This document shows positions 1 through 10,016 of a stretch of DNA of 64,000 nt, in pieces; within the stretch, counting starts at the first letter, position 1, and the number at the start of each line of letters is the position of its first letter. The DNA comes from Toxorhynchites rutilus septentrionalis (Eukaryota > Arthropoda > Insecta > Diptera > Culicidae). The position numbers and the translations under genes are program-made. The notes beneath the pieces are model-generated. The model made no database searches and was not told the DNA's origin. It saw only the letters and a program-made list of their open reading frames with translations. The stretch is taken from assembly GCF_029784135.1 (NCBI RefSeq), contig NC_073744.1, positions 30,238,981 to 30,302,980 of the forward strand, in the 5' to 3' direction.

Positions 1-83
1 AAGCGAAAGCTGAAGATATAATTTCTAAAAATTAAATTCCTACAGCGTTTTTTCCGTGATGCAATTTGATGTGACACACCCTT
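1..83 (-). mobile_element. Terminal end of a DD37E mariner-type element cut by the window edge
   Basis: This stretch is the near-exact reverse complement of the left end of the mariner at 24952-26250 (TIR plus subterminal sequence up to about 25035). It finishes at CACACCCTT followed by TA at 84-85, the expected target dinucleotide. The transposase would lie to the left, outside the window, on the minus strand. Confidence 0.85.
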
Positions 84-85
84 TA

Positions 86-515
86 TAACCATCAGCGAAT
101 TGAATTTTGAAATTAAACCACTCAAAATGCTTAATTTCGAAGCAGCTAAAATTACATCCACACGCGGAATCATGTATGATTTTCGGTTTTTATTTTCCTT
201 TTCCACTTTTGATCAGTATTCATTGCCATAGGGTGGCTTAAATATTATAGAATATCATGTAGAAGGTATTCTCATTAACAGAAATCGGAAAATCAAAATG
301 TAACTATTAAAATCAACCACCTGTCCATACTACCCCCACTGTCCGTATTACCCGCGGTTCCCCTATAACAGATAAGTCAAATAGGGCTGATAAAATTGAT
401 CTGTTATACATTGATACCACTGCCTCGTCGTTATAGGTTAAAGGGAGGTTCAAAGTAGCATTAGTAAAAAAAAATACTGTTCATATAGATCACAGGAACT
501 ATAATTGATGATATC
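86..515. other. AT-rich stretch with no recognised feature
   Basis: I see no convincing open frame, RNA gene or delimited repeat here. Short open frames lack recognisable motifs. Confidence 0.4.
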
Positions 516-519
516 TCAA

Positions 520-860
520 AACATTGGAACAAATAATCCTTCCCAGATGCGAATTGTTGTGTGCAAATTTTTCAGAAATGGAAAACAAATTTATAGAACA
601 TAAGGAATTCGTGAAGCTTACTGATGATATTTTGTGTTTACCTGGCAGAACCGCATCTGTTGAAAGGATTCTCCCAATGATCAATTTTTGGATACAATAT
701 TGTCGCGACTCGCTGTTCAAGCCATAAGCGCTATTATAAATGCCAAACAGAACTTTGATCTGAAATGTGACAAATTTTATGATAAAATTTCCAAAAATCG
801 TACCCTCCCTCGCAAAGTGTCTTCAGCATCTAAACATCTTTCTTCGTTGTGTAGAACAAA
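520..860 (+). pseudogene. hAT-like transposase C-terminal remnant
   Basis: Two overlapping frames (524-727 and 688-882) together read like the C-terminal dimerisation region of hAT transposases: a LTDDILCLPG segment, then ASVERI followed by an asparagine-rich helix, then AISAIINAKQNF and a CDKFYDKI tail. That order resembles the family pattern of a hydrophobic strand, a VER motif, and a later xxILxxKQ helix. The frame changes near 690-720, so the copy is dead. A second, more decayed relative lies at 44575-44910. No terminal repeats or target duplication were found. A domesticated host gene is unlikely given the frame break. Confidence 0.5.
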
Positions 861-1084
861 ACAGGTACATCTAAGAATGTAGAATTGATTGATTAGTGTT
901 ATTGCCGAAACTCAATGACCGCCAAGAATCGGTTCCTCCTCGGTAATACCCAGCGCAAATAATACTCCCCTCCCCAGCGATTGGAATCATCGATCGATTG
1001 CGGCATTCGTGATAGTAAAAAAAATCGATAATAGTGCTGGCGCTTTCATCAAACAATGCGGCAATCACAACTAAATGAATTTCT

Positions 1085-1930
1085 TCGTTTTTGTTGAGAC
1101 TTGAAACTTTTTCAGTTCATTCCTCTCTCCTCTCATTTCTCTCATTCCTCGCCTTGAGGATTCTCATCTCACATCGCAATAACAACCAAATGGATTTCCG
1201 AGTGGGCGCCAGCTCATATACAGATTTGTGTGATTTCCATAGCCTGTTTTTAAAATAATTAATAATTAACAAGCATATAACTCTCGGACATTTTATTTTT
1301 CAATTGCAGCGATTGTCATACCGCCACGTTCGTTCAGCCGGCAAAGAGAGATTAATGTTCATAACCAGTGTTGCCACATTTTAATCTATACCAGAGGGGT
1401 TAAAAATCTTTCTCATCTGTACTTTTTCGTCCAAAAATCTGTACCAAAAATCTATGCCATCGAAAATATTCGTTGAAGAAATTTAGCATGAAAAAATACT
1501 ATTTATTACAAAAACTACATTTACATTTGCAAGTCCTTCGTGTTTTTTATAATGCTTATACATAGTTTTTTTGAATCTAGATTGCGTACTATCATGAATT
1601 AAAATTTAAAAAAAATCGCTCCACTCGTGATACTGTGGGGTAGAAGTCGTCATGTACCTTAATATTGCTTTGTTCGAATGTGAGAAATTTCACATGTCGA
1701 AAAAATCTGTACCAATCTGTACCTTTTGACGAAAATCTGTACTCTGTACCGTATTGTACCAAAAATAACGAAAAAATCTGTACATTTCGAGATAAATCTG
1801 TACGTGTGGCAACACTGTTCATAACCTTGCACTCCAAGTGTAACGTTCTCGGTTTCGAAATTTTGTACTTACACCCCGGTACAGAAATGAAAGACGTGGT
1901 CCAACGTGAAAAACACAACAGATTAAGAGA
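1085..1930. mobile_element. Degenerate copy of the 736-bp MITE family, interrupted by a hAT-like MITE
   Basis: Two flanks match the right half of the 32277-33012 element. One runs 1190-1365 (GGATTTCCGAG, CATAGCCTGTTTT, TCATACC, CGTTCAG). The other runs 1826-1900 (CTCGGTTTCGAAA, ACACCCCGGTA, GAAATGAAAGACGTGGTCC). The interruption at 1366-1817 is a separate element. The left boundary is not defined. Confidence 0.5.
1366..1817. mobile_element. hAT-like MITE with 8-bp target duplication
   Basis: It has a 13-bp terminal inverted repeat: CAGTGTTGCCACA at 1366-1378 and TGTGGCAACACTG at 1805-1817. The flanks are direct copies of TTCATAAC (1358-1365 and 1818-1825). CAG-initiated ends with an 8-bp duplication fit the hAT superfamily. 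The interior repeats ATCTGTAC about seven times near the ends (about 1416-1450 and 1705-1803), the pattern expected of subterminal transposase-binding sites. It has no coding capacity. Confidence 0.8.
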
Positions 1931-3690
1931 TAAGGTTGCAAAATAAATGTGAGCACAAAAAAAGTTACAATAGTTTCATGGAATGATTAAAAGGTTGTCT
2001 CTGGTAAAGAGTGGCTACGATGAAATTTAGTAACTCGCGAAATCCCACTTTTTAAACTTTTTGTCAACTTTGGTTTCGATCAATTGACAAAAAACATTGG
2101 AAACATTGAGAAAGAGTTAGAAGCCACACGATCTACATTTTCTCGTGTAGCAGAACGTCACTCATGGAAATCATAACAAAATTGGCCCCATGAACCAATT
2201 TAACTTGCGAACACTATAAATAGCCTGTTTCTTCTCGAACCGCTTTTTTAGGCTGAGCTTAAACTCATTAAACTGTTGCCTGGCCGTGACAACCGATCAA
2301 AGTTTTCTGCAGACGACAACTTGCATAAGGGTCCTTACTTTGTCTGGTCCATTTTCCCATCCAGTCCAGACAGGGTCGGCCAGCATTCTATTTTTTTGCG
2401 CTGTGGAGAAACTTTTCAAACCACAGTTCGCCCCCCACAGGATACTTGTGTGCCGTTCGGTCCCGCCCCCATATGCATACTGTTTGGTGTCGTGTATTCG
2501 TGTCCTGTCCTCTGCCAGATGATGATCGTCTTTCCCAGTATGAGCGGAAATCGGAGCGAAATTTGTTCGATCGAAGTAGTAGTCAGCTGTCGGTGGGATA
2601 AATGAAGGTGGTGATGAGTTTCAATTTTCCAGGCAGTCTGTTCGAGAGGGCTTCACAGAAAGCTGCTCGAATTGCTACTTCTTTCACCGCAAACTGTTAG
2701 TTATCGCAAAAAGGTGTGCGGTTGTTGGTTCTATGTAGTTGAAGGTTAAACCTTTGCTTCCGTCCGGAAGAGCGAGTGGAATGGCAGGTGCTTTTGCTCG
2801 AAAACAAACAAGTTGAAAACAATCATCGGTCATATAAGAGGTGTTTGAACGGGTGATGTAATGGACTACCATTGTACTTGCAAGCAGGAGAGGACTATGG
2901 GGGTACCCTTCCAGGTTATGAATAAATTATTTAACCGGACTTGATTTAGCGAGGAACAACTGAAAATGTTATCAAGCGGAAGGCAGTGCAAATAATATAA
3001 TGCACCGCCGAGATGTGATTGCATCACATCGCAAATTTACCTTTTTTTTATTCGAGTGTGAGTATTTGCAGTTGAATGTGCTATACAGTGGCTGGCACAA
3101 AATAAGATCCACAACCTAACATATTGGTTAGATGTACATTCATCATATTCAATTCACTTAGTTATTTGAACATTATATATTGAATCGTTGGAATAATTGG
3201 GTGTGCAACTTAATTCGTTCTGTTTCAACAAAATGGCTCAAAGTGCTATAAATATTCGACGGCGAGAGCTGATTTCTACTGAATCGTGAAGTGTCGACAT
3301 CTGTCAACCAAATTTTGTTTGCAAGTCTTTGAGTATTGCACAACAAGTTCAATTTTTACTGCGTAATAAATGTCGAGTTTCGTTGCGTTTGCCGTTTTGA
3401 TTTTCTGTTTCCATTGCACAATGGTCCAAGAGATGCATTTAAGTGGAAATTAGCATTTAGAGCTCGACAGTTATTCTCTAGACAAAAACTGTTTTCGGCA
3501 AATTTGTTACATATGATGAAGCGCTCATTTTTATGTTGTCAAAAATAGGGTGACCAACATTTTCGGTGAAATAAAAAATAACATAGTTCGATAATGTTGT
3601 AGTCCCAGTTATTTGAGACATCTTTGTCGAACGAAGTTTTTTTCTATCTCTTGAAATAACCGATATAGCCTTTTTCCTGTGTTGTGGCAC
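1931..3690. other. Non-coding stretch, no recognised gene
   Basis: A segment at about 2240-2640 is less AT-rich than its surroundings and contains overlapping open frames up to 109 codons, but none shows a recognisable domain, a start context or splice structure. The rest is AT-rich with short homopolymers. I cannot assign a function. Confidence 0.4.
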
Positions 3691-3905
3691 CATTAAAAAA
3701 CTGTTTTTTGCTCTAACTTTTATATTTCAAATTCTACATACAAACTGTCTTCGAAAGACTTTTAGAACTTACTAATACAAAGATTTTTCGATGCAGAACT
3801 TATCAATATCTCAACTTCACTCAAAGTTATTGATATTTCTTCCCAAAAAATACACTCTCTTCAATTGCTTGCCATTCTTTCTGTGGCAAACATAAAAAAA
3901 TGTCT
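3690..3905 (-). repeat. Dispersed repeat 'family A' copy
   Basis: This segment is related, in reverse orientation, to 6720-6895 plus 7926-8020. Shared blocks include GTCTTCGAAAGACTTTTAGA, GATGCAGAACTTATCAATAT, CAAAGTTATTGATATTTCTT and CTTGCCATTCTTTCTG. It has no coding capacity. The family is unnamed here. Confidence 0.6.
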
Positions 3906-4504
3906 GTTGACAGGTTCTGGTTGTTCTGGGTCGACTACCGTTTGGCCGCGCTCGTCAATGAATCAGTCGAATCGTCTAGTTTGTTTGGTGTTGATTGAAA
4001 GCATCGGTATTCTTCTGCTCCGCCTTTATCTTCAAAAATTGTTTCACGGCTAAACTAGTATTGCATAAGCAATATATGTTTTCAACTGCAACCATCAAAT
4101 TCAGTTCAGTAATTGCAAGATATTACCGATTTTCAATGGGCTTCTTCCAAACATCACAACCAAATGTAAGCATAGAACTCTATCCAGGGATGCTAGATGA
4201 CTCTTTTGAATATATTAACACGACACGAAAAGGGTCTTCACATATTGCACGATTGGTCTTCACATATTATTGGTCTTCACATATATAGATTTAAAATTTT
4301 TCTTGATAAATCGTTGATTATTTGAACAAACATTGCCCCAATAAATCCATAATAACAAAACGTCTGAGTGATGAAACCATATGCTCGAGGAAAAATATCA
4401 ATGAAACCAAAAGATATATGAAACTTTTTCCTTTATGTTGTTTTTTAAATATTTTGGCACTGAGAAAAAAGTATCAATTGATCAATTTTAAAACTGTGTG
4501 TTGT

Positions 4505-6075
4505 TTTGACGTGGGACTACGTCTAACCGGAGTATATGGGGGGTAAAATGAAAACCTAAACACGGAACATGCAGGATAAAATGAAAGATTCCGAATGCTT
4601 ATAACTCGAACATTTCTTACTGGATCGGAAAGATGTTGGCATCAATTGATAGGGAATATTTCTACGCTTCTATCGTACTTAATAAAATGTTATTTTTCAT
4701 TAGATGAACAATTGAATAACTGTAAAATGTTAAACGTTATCTAAACGCCTTAACTGCCTCATTTTGATTGGCCCGCTCTACGGTTTCCCTAACACAGCCA
4801 TCAAAACCAAGCAGCCTTGGGAAAATCGGCATCGCAAATACATGAAAGTAAATTCCCTAACACAGGCTTCAAAACCAAGCAGCGTTGGAGAGATCGGCAT
4901 TGCAAATACATGAAAGTCGGGGGTATTTTTGTTCCGACTGAAATGTATTTCCCTAACACAGACTTCAAAAACATGGAGCTTAGGGAAATTGGCATTGCAA
5001 ATACATGTTAGTCGAGGGTGTTTTTGTTCCGACTGAAATGTGTTTCGCTAACACAGACCTCAAATCCAAGGAGTGTGGGGAAATTGGCATTCCAAATACA
5101 TGTAAGTCGGGGACATTTTTGTTCCGACTGAAATGTGTTTCCCTAACACAGACTTCCAATCCATGGAGCGTGGGGAAATCGGCATTGCAAATACATGAAT
5201 GTCGGGGTATTTTTGTTCCAACTGAAATGTGTTTCCCCAACACCGACTTCAGAACCAAGGTGTCTGAGGAAATTGGCATTGCAAATTCATGCAAGTCGAG
5301 GGCATTTTTGTACCGACTGAAATGTGTTTGCTTAACACAGACTTCAAAACCAAGATGTCTGGGGAAATCGGCTCAGCAAATAAATGCAAACTGCGGGTAC
5401 TTTTGTACTCGCTTGCCTTTGTGCAAACTAGAATATGTTTCCTTTAATACGGTCTTCCGGGGGTACTTCTACACTTGCATGTTTTTTGCACTCCTAAAAG
5501 TGTTTTCCTAACACGGATTACAAAAGTGGGTACGAACACCACGCTTTGGCCCGGCTATTCAAGATTGCATTGAAGGATATGCCTTCATATCCTCTGCTCA
5601 CTAAATTCCTACTCATACCATTTGATGATTGGGCAAGATGTTGATAACCTATTGCTGCGATGACGCCTGTTGATTAAACAATATGCGTTCGACGTATATG
5701 TCAAAACCGAAACTGAGTGCCTGAAGTTCATCAAATCAAGCAAATTCGCGGTTCGAGAAATACGTACACTTGAGGATGCAAACTTCAGAAGGAAACGTAA
5801 AATAAAATAATCGTTTGATAATTCTTCCGTTCACATGTTTTGTCCTAAGCGTCATACCAAACGTAAAAGAACTGTCATTAAATTTACTTGTAACGAATGC
5901 ATGAATTGATCTTATATGGAATAATACAATCTTTTTACTCACATGGCAAACATATTGAATTCAATTGAATTCGGGAATTGTTCTATTCAATCAAAAATTT
6001 AATCAATACAGACAAATGATTGCTACGCTAAGATAGTCCCACGTCAACCTTGCGGTTATATCATAAATATAACCC
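4505..6075. mobile_element. MITE-like element 'family C' with minisatellite interior and hairpin terminus
   Basis: The left end begins GACGTGGGACTACGTC and is followed by TAACCGGAG and GGGGGGTAAAATGAAAA. The next 250 bp match 18122-18450 and 49486-49765. The right end carries AGTCCCACGTC, then a hairpin with arms GGTTATAT (6054-6061) and ATATAACC (6067-6074). The same hairpin plus core forms the target-duplication-bounded terminus at 32277. The interior contains the 95-bp array at 4784-5420. A target duplication could not be defined, so the outer limits are approximate and the stretch might be two abutting elements. Confidence 0.5.
4784..5420. repeat. About 95-bp-period minisatellite, roughly 6.5 units
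   Basis: The marker CCCTAACACAGAC recurs at 4951, 5046, 5141, 5235 and 5330, a spacing of 94-95 bp. Earlier, irregular units start near 4787 and 4854. Each unit contains ATCGGCATTGCAAATACATG, a GTCGGGG block and TTTTTGTTCCGACTGAAATG. Degenerate units continue to about 5530. Open frames of 104 and 168 codons on opposite strands are by-products of the repeat and not genes. Confidence 0.9.
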
Positions 6076-6251
6076 ACCCATTTTTTCTCAAAACAAAAAC
6101 ATGTAATCTCATCTGACATCACTGATCATACCGAGAAAAACTGACCGAAGTCTCTCCAGTCTACCAAATAAAACATTTCAATGAAACTCGTGTACTGGAA
6201 TGGTATATTTTGCTTGGCTCGACAGTGACTGAAGCCGAGACGAGACGAGAC

Positions 6252-6686
6252 GAATTGCTCGTCTCGTTTTATGGAATAGGGCCCTGTATATAATATGTGG
6301 TTTTCAAAGATATGTTTTTTTTGCATTGGAGTAAATTAAAATTGAAATCATGAGTTTTTGAGTGAAAACCCATCAATACCTTTAAGCAGGATTAAGATAT
6401 TGACAAATTCTGCATCGAAAAATGTTGGTATTGATAAGCTCTAAAGTCGTGCGAAGACAATTTTGATGTAGAATTTGAAAGATTTTGACTTTTAGAGCTT
6501 ATTAAGACCAACATTTTGCGGTGCAGAACTTGTCAATATCCTAATCCTACTCAAAGCTATTGATGGGTTGTCACTCAAAAACTCATGATTTCAATTTTAA
6601 TTTACTCCAATGCAAAAAAAAAACATATCTTTGAAAACCACATATTATATACAGGGCCCTATTCCATAAAACGAGACGAGCAATTC
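6252..6686. repeat. Long inverted repeat (foldback), arms of about 200 bp
   Basis: The left arm (6252 to about 6455) and right arm (about 6477-6686) are reverse complements at high identity, separated by only 20-40 bp. Paired landmarks are TTATGGAATAGGGCCCTGTA and its complement, GATATG/CATATC beside a T/A run, and CATGAGTTTTTGAGTGA with its complement. The right arm is followed directly by a third, direct partial copy (6687-6760). The arms are related to repeat family A. No coding frame is present. Confidence 0.9.
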
Positions 6687-6895
6687 TCATGATTTCAATT
6701 TTAATTTACTCAAACACGAGTAATAACATAGCTTTGAAAATCACACATTATGTAGAATAAACTCTATTCTTTCAAATGCCGCCAATAAACTTTGTTCATG
6801 TTTGCCCCAGAAAGAATGGCAAGTAGTTGAAGAGAACATATTTTTTTGGGAAGAAATATCAATAACTTTGAGTAAAGTTGAGATATTGACAAGTT

Positions 6896-7925
6896 TTTTT
6901 TTTCCCCAAAATATATATTTTATTAAGGCACATGTGGCGTTAGCCTGACGGGGCCGGGAGTCCAATATTTTGACAATTTTTGTCTTACAACTATGTTAGT
7001 AATATGTAACCGATTACTCGCGGTTGGCTCGAGGTTAGTATTACAAGTGTTCTCATAATTGGTATGTTGCAGTCTTCGATGCTCTGTACGTGTGCCCGAC
7101 ACGGGATACTTCCTATTGGGATGCAATCATCAGCTCGTGTAGAGTTGTCATGAGCGGTACAACCTTCGGCTCTTGTTGAATGATCAGTGGACTGCACAAC
7201 CTTCGGCCCGTGCATCTGTAAAGAGTGTGTGTATGTATTGCCGCGACTAAGTAAAAGTTTATCGATCGGATAGGAGGGATATGAAACGGGGACACAACGA
7301 AGGAAACATCATTAAACGTTGACATCGGCGTTTCTGAGGAACAGGTATAGATGAAGCAGAAGATCAGGATCCCGGCTACCTAAGATATCCCGGACGGGGA
7401 TATCCGATTGTCTGCCTTGTGCTCTCAGTGCTCTAGAGAGCTGAGAGCGAGCAGCATGGAACCGGATACACGACCAGACAACATGCTCGATGTCGTGGTA
7501 GCCATCGCCACAATCACAAAGATTGTTTGCTGCGAGCCCAATGCGATAGAGATGCGCGTTTAGGTTGTAGTGATTGGACATAAGCCGAGATATCACGCGA
7601 ATGAAATCACGACCTACATTCAATCCCTTGAACCATGCACTCGTCGAGACCTTAGGGATAATCGTGTGTAACCAACGACCGAACTCATCACCACTCCACA
7701 TGCGCTGCCAACTTACGAGCGTATACTGACGAGGAATGTGGAAAAATTCATTATAAGCAATTTGCCTTTCAAAAAGTGTGCCTTCTAAAGCGCCCACCTT
7801 AGCTAGCGAGTCCGCTTTCTCATTCCCCGGAATCGAGCAATGAGAGGGAACCCATGCTAAGGTAATCTTGAATAATTTTTCGACCAAAACACTCAATAGT
7901 TGTCTTATTTATTATAGAAATGTGA
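6896..7925 (-). mobile_element. 5'-truncated LINE (I/Loa/R1-like) with 8-bp target duplication
   Basis: This is the 3' terminal part of a non-LTR retrotransposon on the minus strand, bounded by GACAAGTT at 6888-6895 and 7926-7933. It carries the C-terminal part of ORF2 (7312-7896) and a 3' UTR of about 400 bp ending in AATAAAATATA near 6907 and a poly-A/T run. The same 3' end recurs at 55857-56218, and a relative occurs at 62440-62700. Abrupt loss of everything upstream of RNase H is typical of incomplete target-primed reverse transcription. Confidence 0.85.
7312..7896 (-). pseudogene. LINE ORF2 C-terminal fragment (RNase H end plus zinc-knuckle tail)
   Basis: The frame is open for 194 codons. 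It begins inside an RNase H domain: AWVPSHCSIPGNEKADSLAK carries the last conserved H and D region of LINE RNase H. A cysteine-histidine cluster CDCGDGYHDIEHVVWSC (about residues 128-144) matches the C-terminal motif of I/R1-group ORF2 proteins. Endonuclease, reverse transcriptase and most of RNase H are missing, so the fragment cannot be functional. The first methionine is not a native start. Confidence 0.85.
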
Positions 7926-8039
7926 GACAAGTTCTGCATCGCAAAATGTTTGTATCAATATGTTCTAAAAGTCTTTCGAAGACAGTTTGTATGCAGAATT
8001 GGAAATATAGAAGTTAGAGAAGAAAAACCATGGTGACCC

Positions 8040-8550
8040 TAACACAACTTAGAAAAATGGCGGAATTTTATGGTGACTGCACAATCAAGTAGATTTGGCA
8101 GGGAATGGTTTGGATGATTTAACAGTGGTGATTCTAGTGTTAAAGACAAAAAGTGTCCGGGTCAACCGAAAAAGCTCGAGGATGAAGAATTAGAAACTTT
8201 ACTCGATCAAGGCTAACTATTTCCAAGCGCCTCAAAGTTGTAGGATACATCCGAAAGCAAGGAAATTATGTTCCATACGAATGGAAAGCGAGAGATATCG
8301 AACGGCGATTTTGCATGTCCGAAATGATGCTTGAATGGCACAAAAGACAATCCAAAACGCAAAAGGTCGTATGTAAGGACCGGACCATCAGGAACATCAA
8401 CGTCGATGCCGAATATCCACGGTGCCAGAATAAGACTCTTCATTTGTTGAGATCAAAAAGGTGTGATCCACTATGAGCTGCTAGAACCTGGTGAAATGAT
8501 CGATGAAGACTTCTACATGCAACGACGATTTACATACCAAACGAATCGGG
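8040..8550 (+). pseudogene. Degenerate mariner transposase relic
   Basis: Scattered frames read like a mariner transposase. CPGQPKKLEDEELETLLDQ is the linker after the DNA-binding domain. It is followed by ISKRLKVVGYIRKQGNYVP and a YEWKARDIERRFCMSE segment. Later pieces include the region of the first catalytic aspartate, which is not intact, and GVIHYELLEPGE. Several stops, frame changes and an internal deletion are present. A relic of similar type lies at 23235-23880. Confidence 0.75.
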
Positions 8551-8559
8551 AATTCCCTA

Positions 8560-8960
8560 AGATTTGTTTGATATGCTATACATTACAATCCCATAGTCTT
8601 TATATGGTTTAAATTGATGAATATTGGAAGCATTCCCATTTCCTCGTACACTTGTTCTGTCCATTTGTGTGCTTTTCCGAACAGAGCTGTCAATAACGAG
8701 CAACTTATCGACGAGCAATGAAGGGGAAATCGTAAGATGTAAAGTCTCCGTGAACAAAGGAAAAGAAGAAGAATAACGAAGGGAAATATTTGCCTAGAGT
8801 ATAAACAGTGGATCTCGCTGAGGCAAACTTTCATTCTTCGTGAGGACACCGACTGGACAACATCGTTGCTGGGCGAGCTGGACGGCGAGGAATCGAGTGC
8901 CTTTCTTAAGGCAATGGAGGCGAAAGTTTAGTAAAGTTTTCCAAGGGCCTTTTTGAAGGT
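8560..8960 (-). repeat. Dispersed repeat with TTGCTCGTTATTG and GACACCGACTGGACAAC blocks
   Basis: The part 8560-8720 is the reverse complement of 20125-20290 (blocks CATTACAATC, GTTTAAATTGATGAAAAT-like, TCCATTTGTGTGCTTTTCCG, AACGAGCAACTTAT). The part 8840-8950 matches 18520-18660 (GACACCGACTGGACAACATC, GGCGAGGRATCGAGTGCC). It is probably one mobile family of which the other loci hold pieces. Its identity is unknown. Confidence 0.6.
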
Positions 8961-9039
8961 AATATAAACAAGGAGGGGAGATAGCGGGAGGGAAATATTT
9001 GCACTAGGGTATTAGTAATGAATCTCTGCTGAGTCAAAT

Positions 9040-9554
9040 ATTCAGCCTTTTTCCAAGCAGATCACACTGTTTGTTTCCCGTCATCATAAAGGATTCGTTG
9101 GTGCCTTTGACATTACTTCAATGCATTGAACTCACGCTATGGTGAAGCAGGTGTTAAGGTTGTGCACCAAAAAATTATTTGTGGAATACTAATTTTTTCA
9201 ATAAGTTATAACAAGTTATTAATTTATTTGGGTTCTCGTGCCAGCCGCAAAACTGCTTTCAGCTCTTTTCGAGGTTGTGGAGATTAACAGATAGAGATTA
9301 GAGATTATTTCGTTTATTTAGTCACCAAGAAAGTCAACGTCGTTCTGGAATTCTGTCTTCGCCAAATCACATACAAACAACACTTGCTCGAGACAGCTGC
9401 GCTTATCTCGAGCATATGTTGTTCTGCGAGCACAAGAATGAATCATCAAACAATCTTCGTCAAATGATTCAACAATAAAAAAACATTTTAGGGCGACCAA
9501 ACCGGTAGAACGGTTATTTCAAAATTTTCGTAGCATTATAAAATGTTATAAACA
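9040..9554. repeat. Dispersed repeat, left part, split by the LINE at 9555
   Basis: It is collinear with 38018-38058 plus 39043-39440. Shared blocks are ATTCAGCCTTTTTCCAA, CAATAAGTTATA, TTTATTTAGTCACCAAGAAA, GTTCTGCGAGCACAA and TAGCATTATAAAAT. The segment ends with ATGTTATAAACA (9543-9554), which is repeated at 15695-15706 on the far side of the LINE. Confidence 0.8.
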
Positions 9555-10016
9555 CCAGTTCGCGTAGAGCATCGAGAGCAATCGGTCGCTTTACTGAGTT
9601 TCTCTAAACCCAAGTTATATATCGTTCTTGGCTTAAAAGTGGAACTACGCCACCCAGAACATCCAGTATAGTGTTCTGCCACCGGCCCTACCTTTTTTCC
9701 GCACGATTGTTACGTAGTCGCGGGTGAAGTCATTAATTCCGGTTTCAAGCACGCATCGGTGTACTAGGGTACATGAACGAGAAAGAGCTAAACCAGTTCC
9801 TAACGTCTCCATCAAAATCAAAAATTTAAATATAGGGTGACAGGCGTCTCCACCTGATTTAAAAATTCGAAAAGTGTTAGAGAAAAACCCAGTTGCTCCA
9901 TAAATTCTACGTACCCCAATTAAGTAAAAGTGACGAACTTGATAGCAGAAAAGAGTAGTTTTGACAACTGAGTGAGAAAGTATTCAAAATTAGCGTTTAA
10001 CTTTCGTGTGTACTAC

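Larger units (their letters stand above)
6687..8030 (+). repeat. Family A repeat copy split by a LINE insertion
   Basis: The parts 6720-6895 and 7926-8030 are contiguous in the related copies at 3690-3905 and 6327-6600. Here they are separated by the LINE fragment 6896-7925, with GACAAGTT duplicated at both junctions. Confidence 0.7.

Noticed and set aside
2276..2605. 109-codon frame in a higher-GC stretch
   Set aside because: No recognisable domain; two overlapping frames of similar length exist, and no splice or start context supports it.
4784..5420. Regularly spaced repeats resembling a CRISPR array
   Set aside because: The units are contiguous, similar over their whole 95 bp and diverged; there are no unique spacers, and the genome is eukaryotic.
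5005..5511. 168-codon + strand frame and 104-codon - strand frame
   Set aside because: They lie in the 95-bp minisatellite; the apparent protein repeats come from the DNA repeat, whose period is not a multiple of three and breaks quickly.
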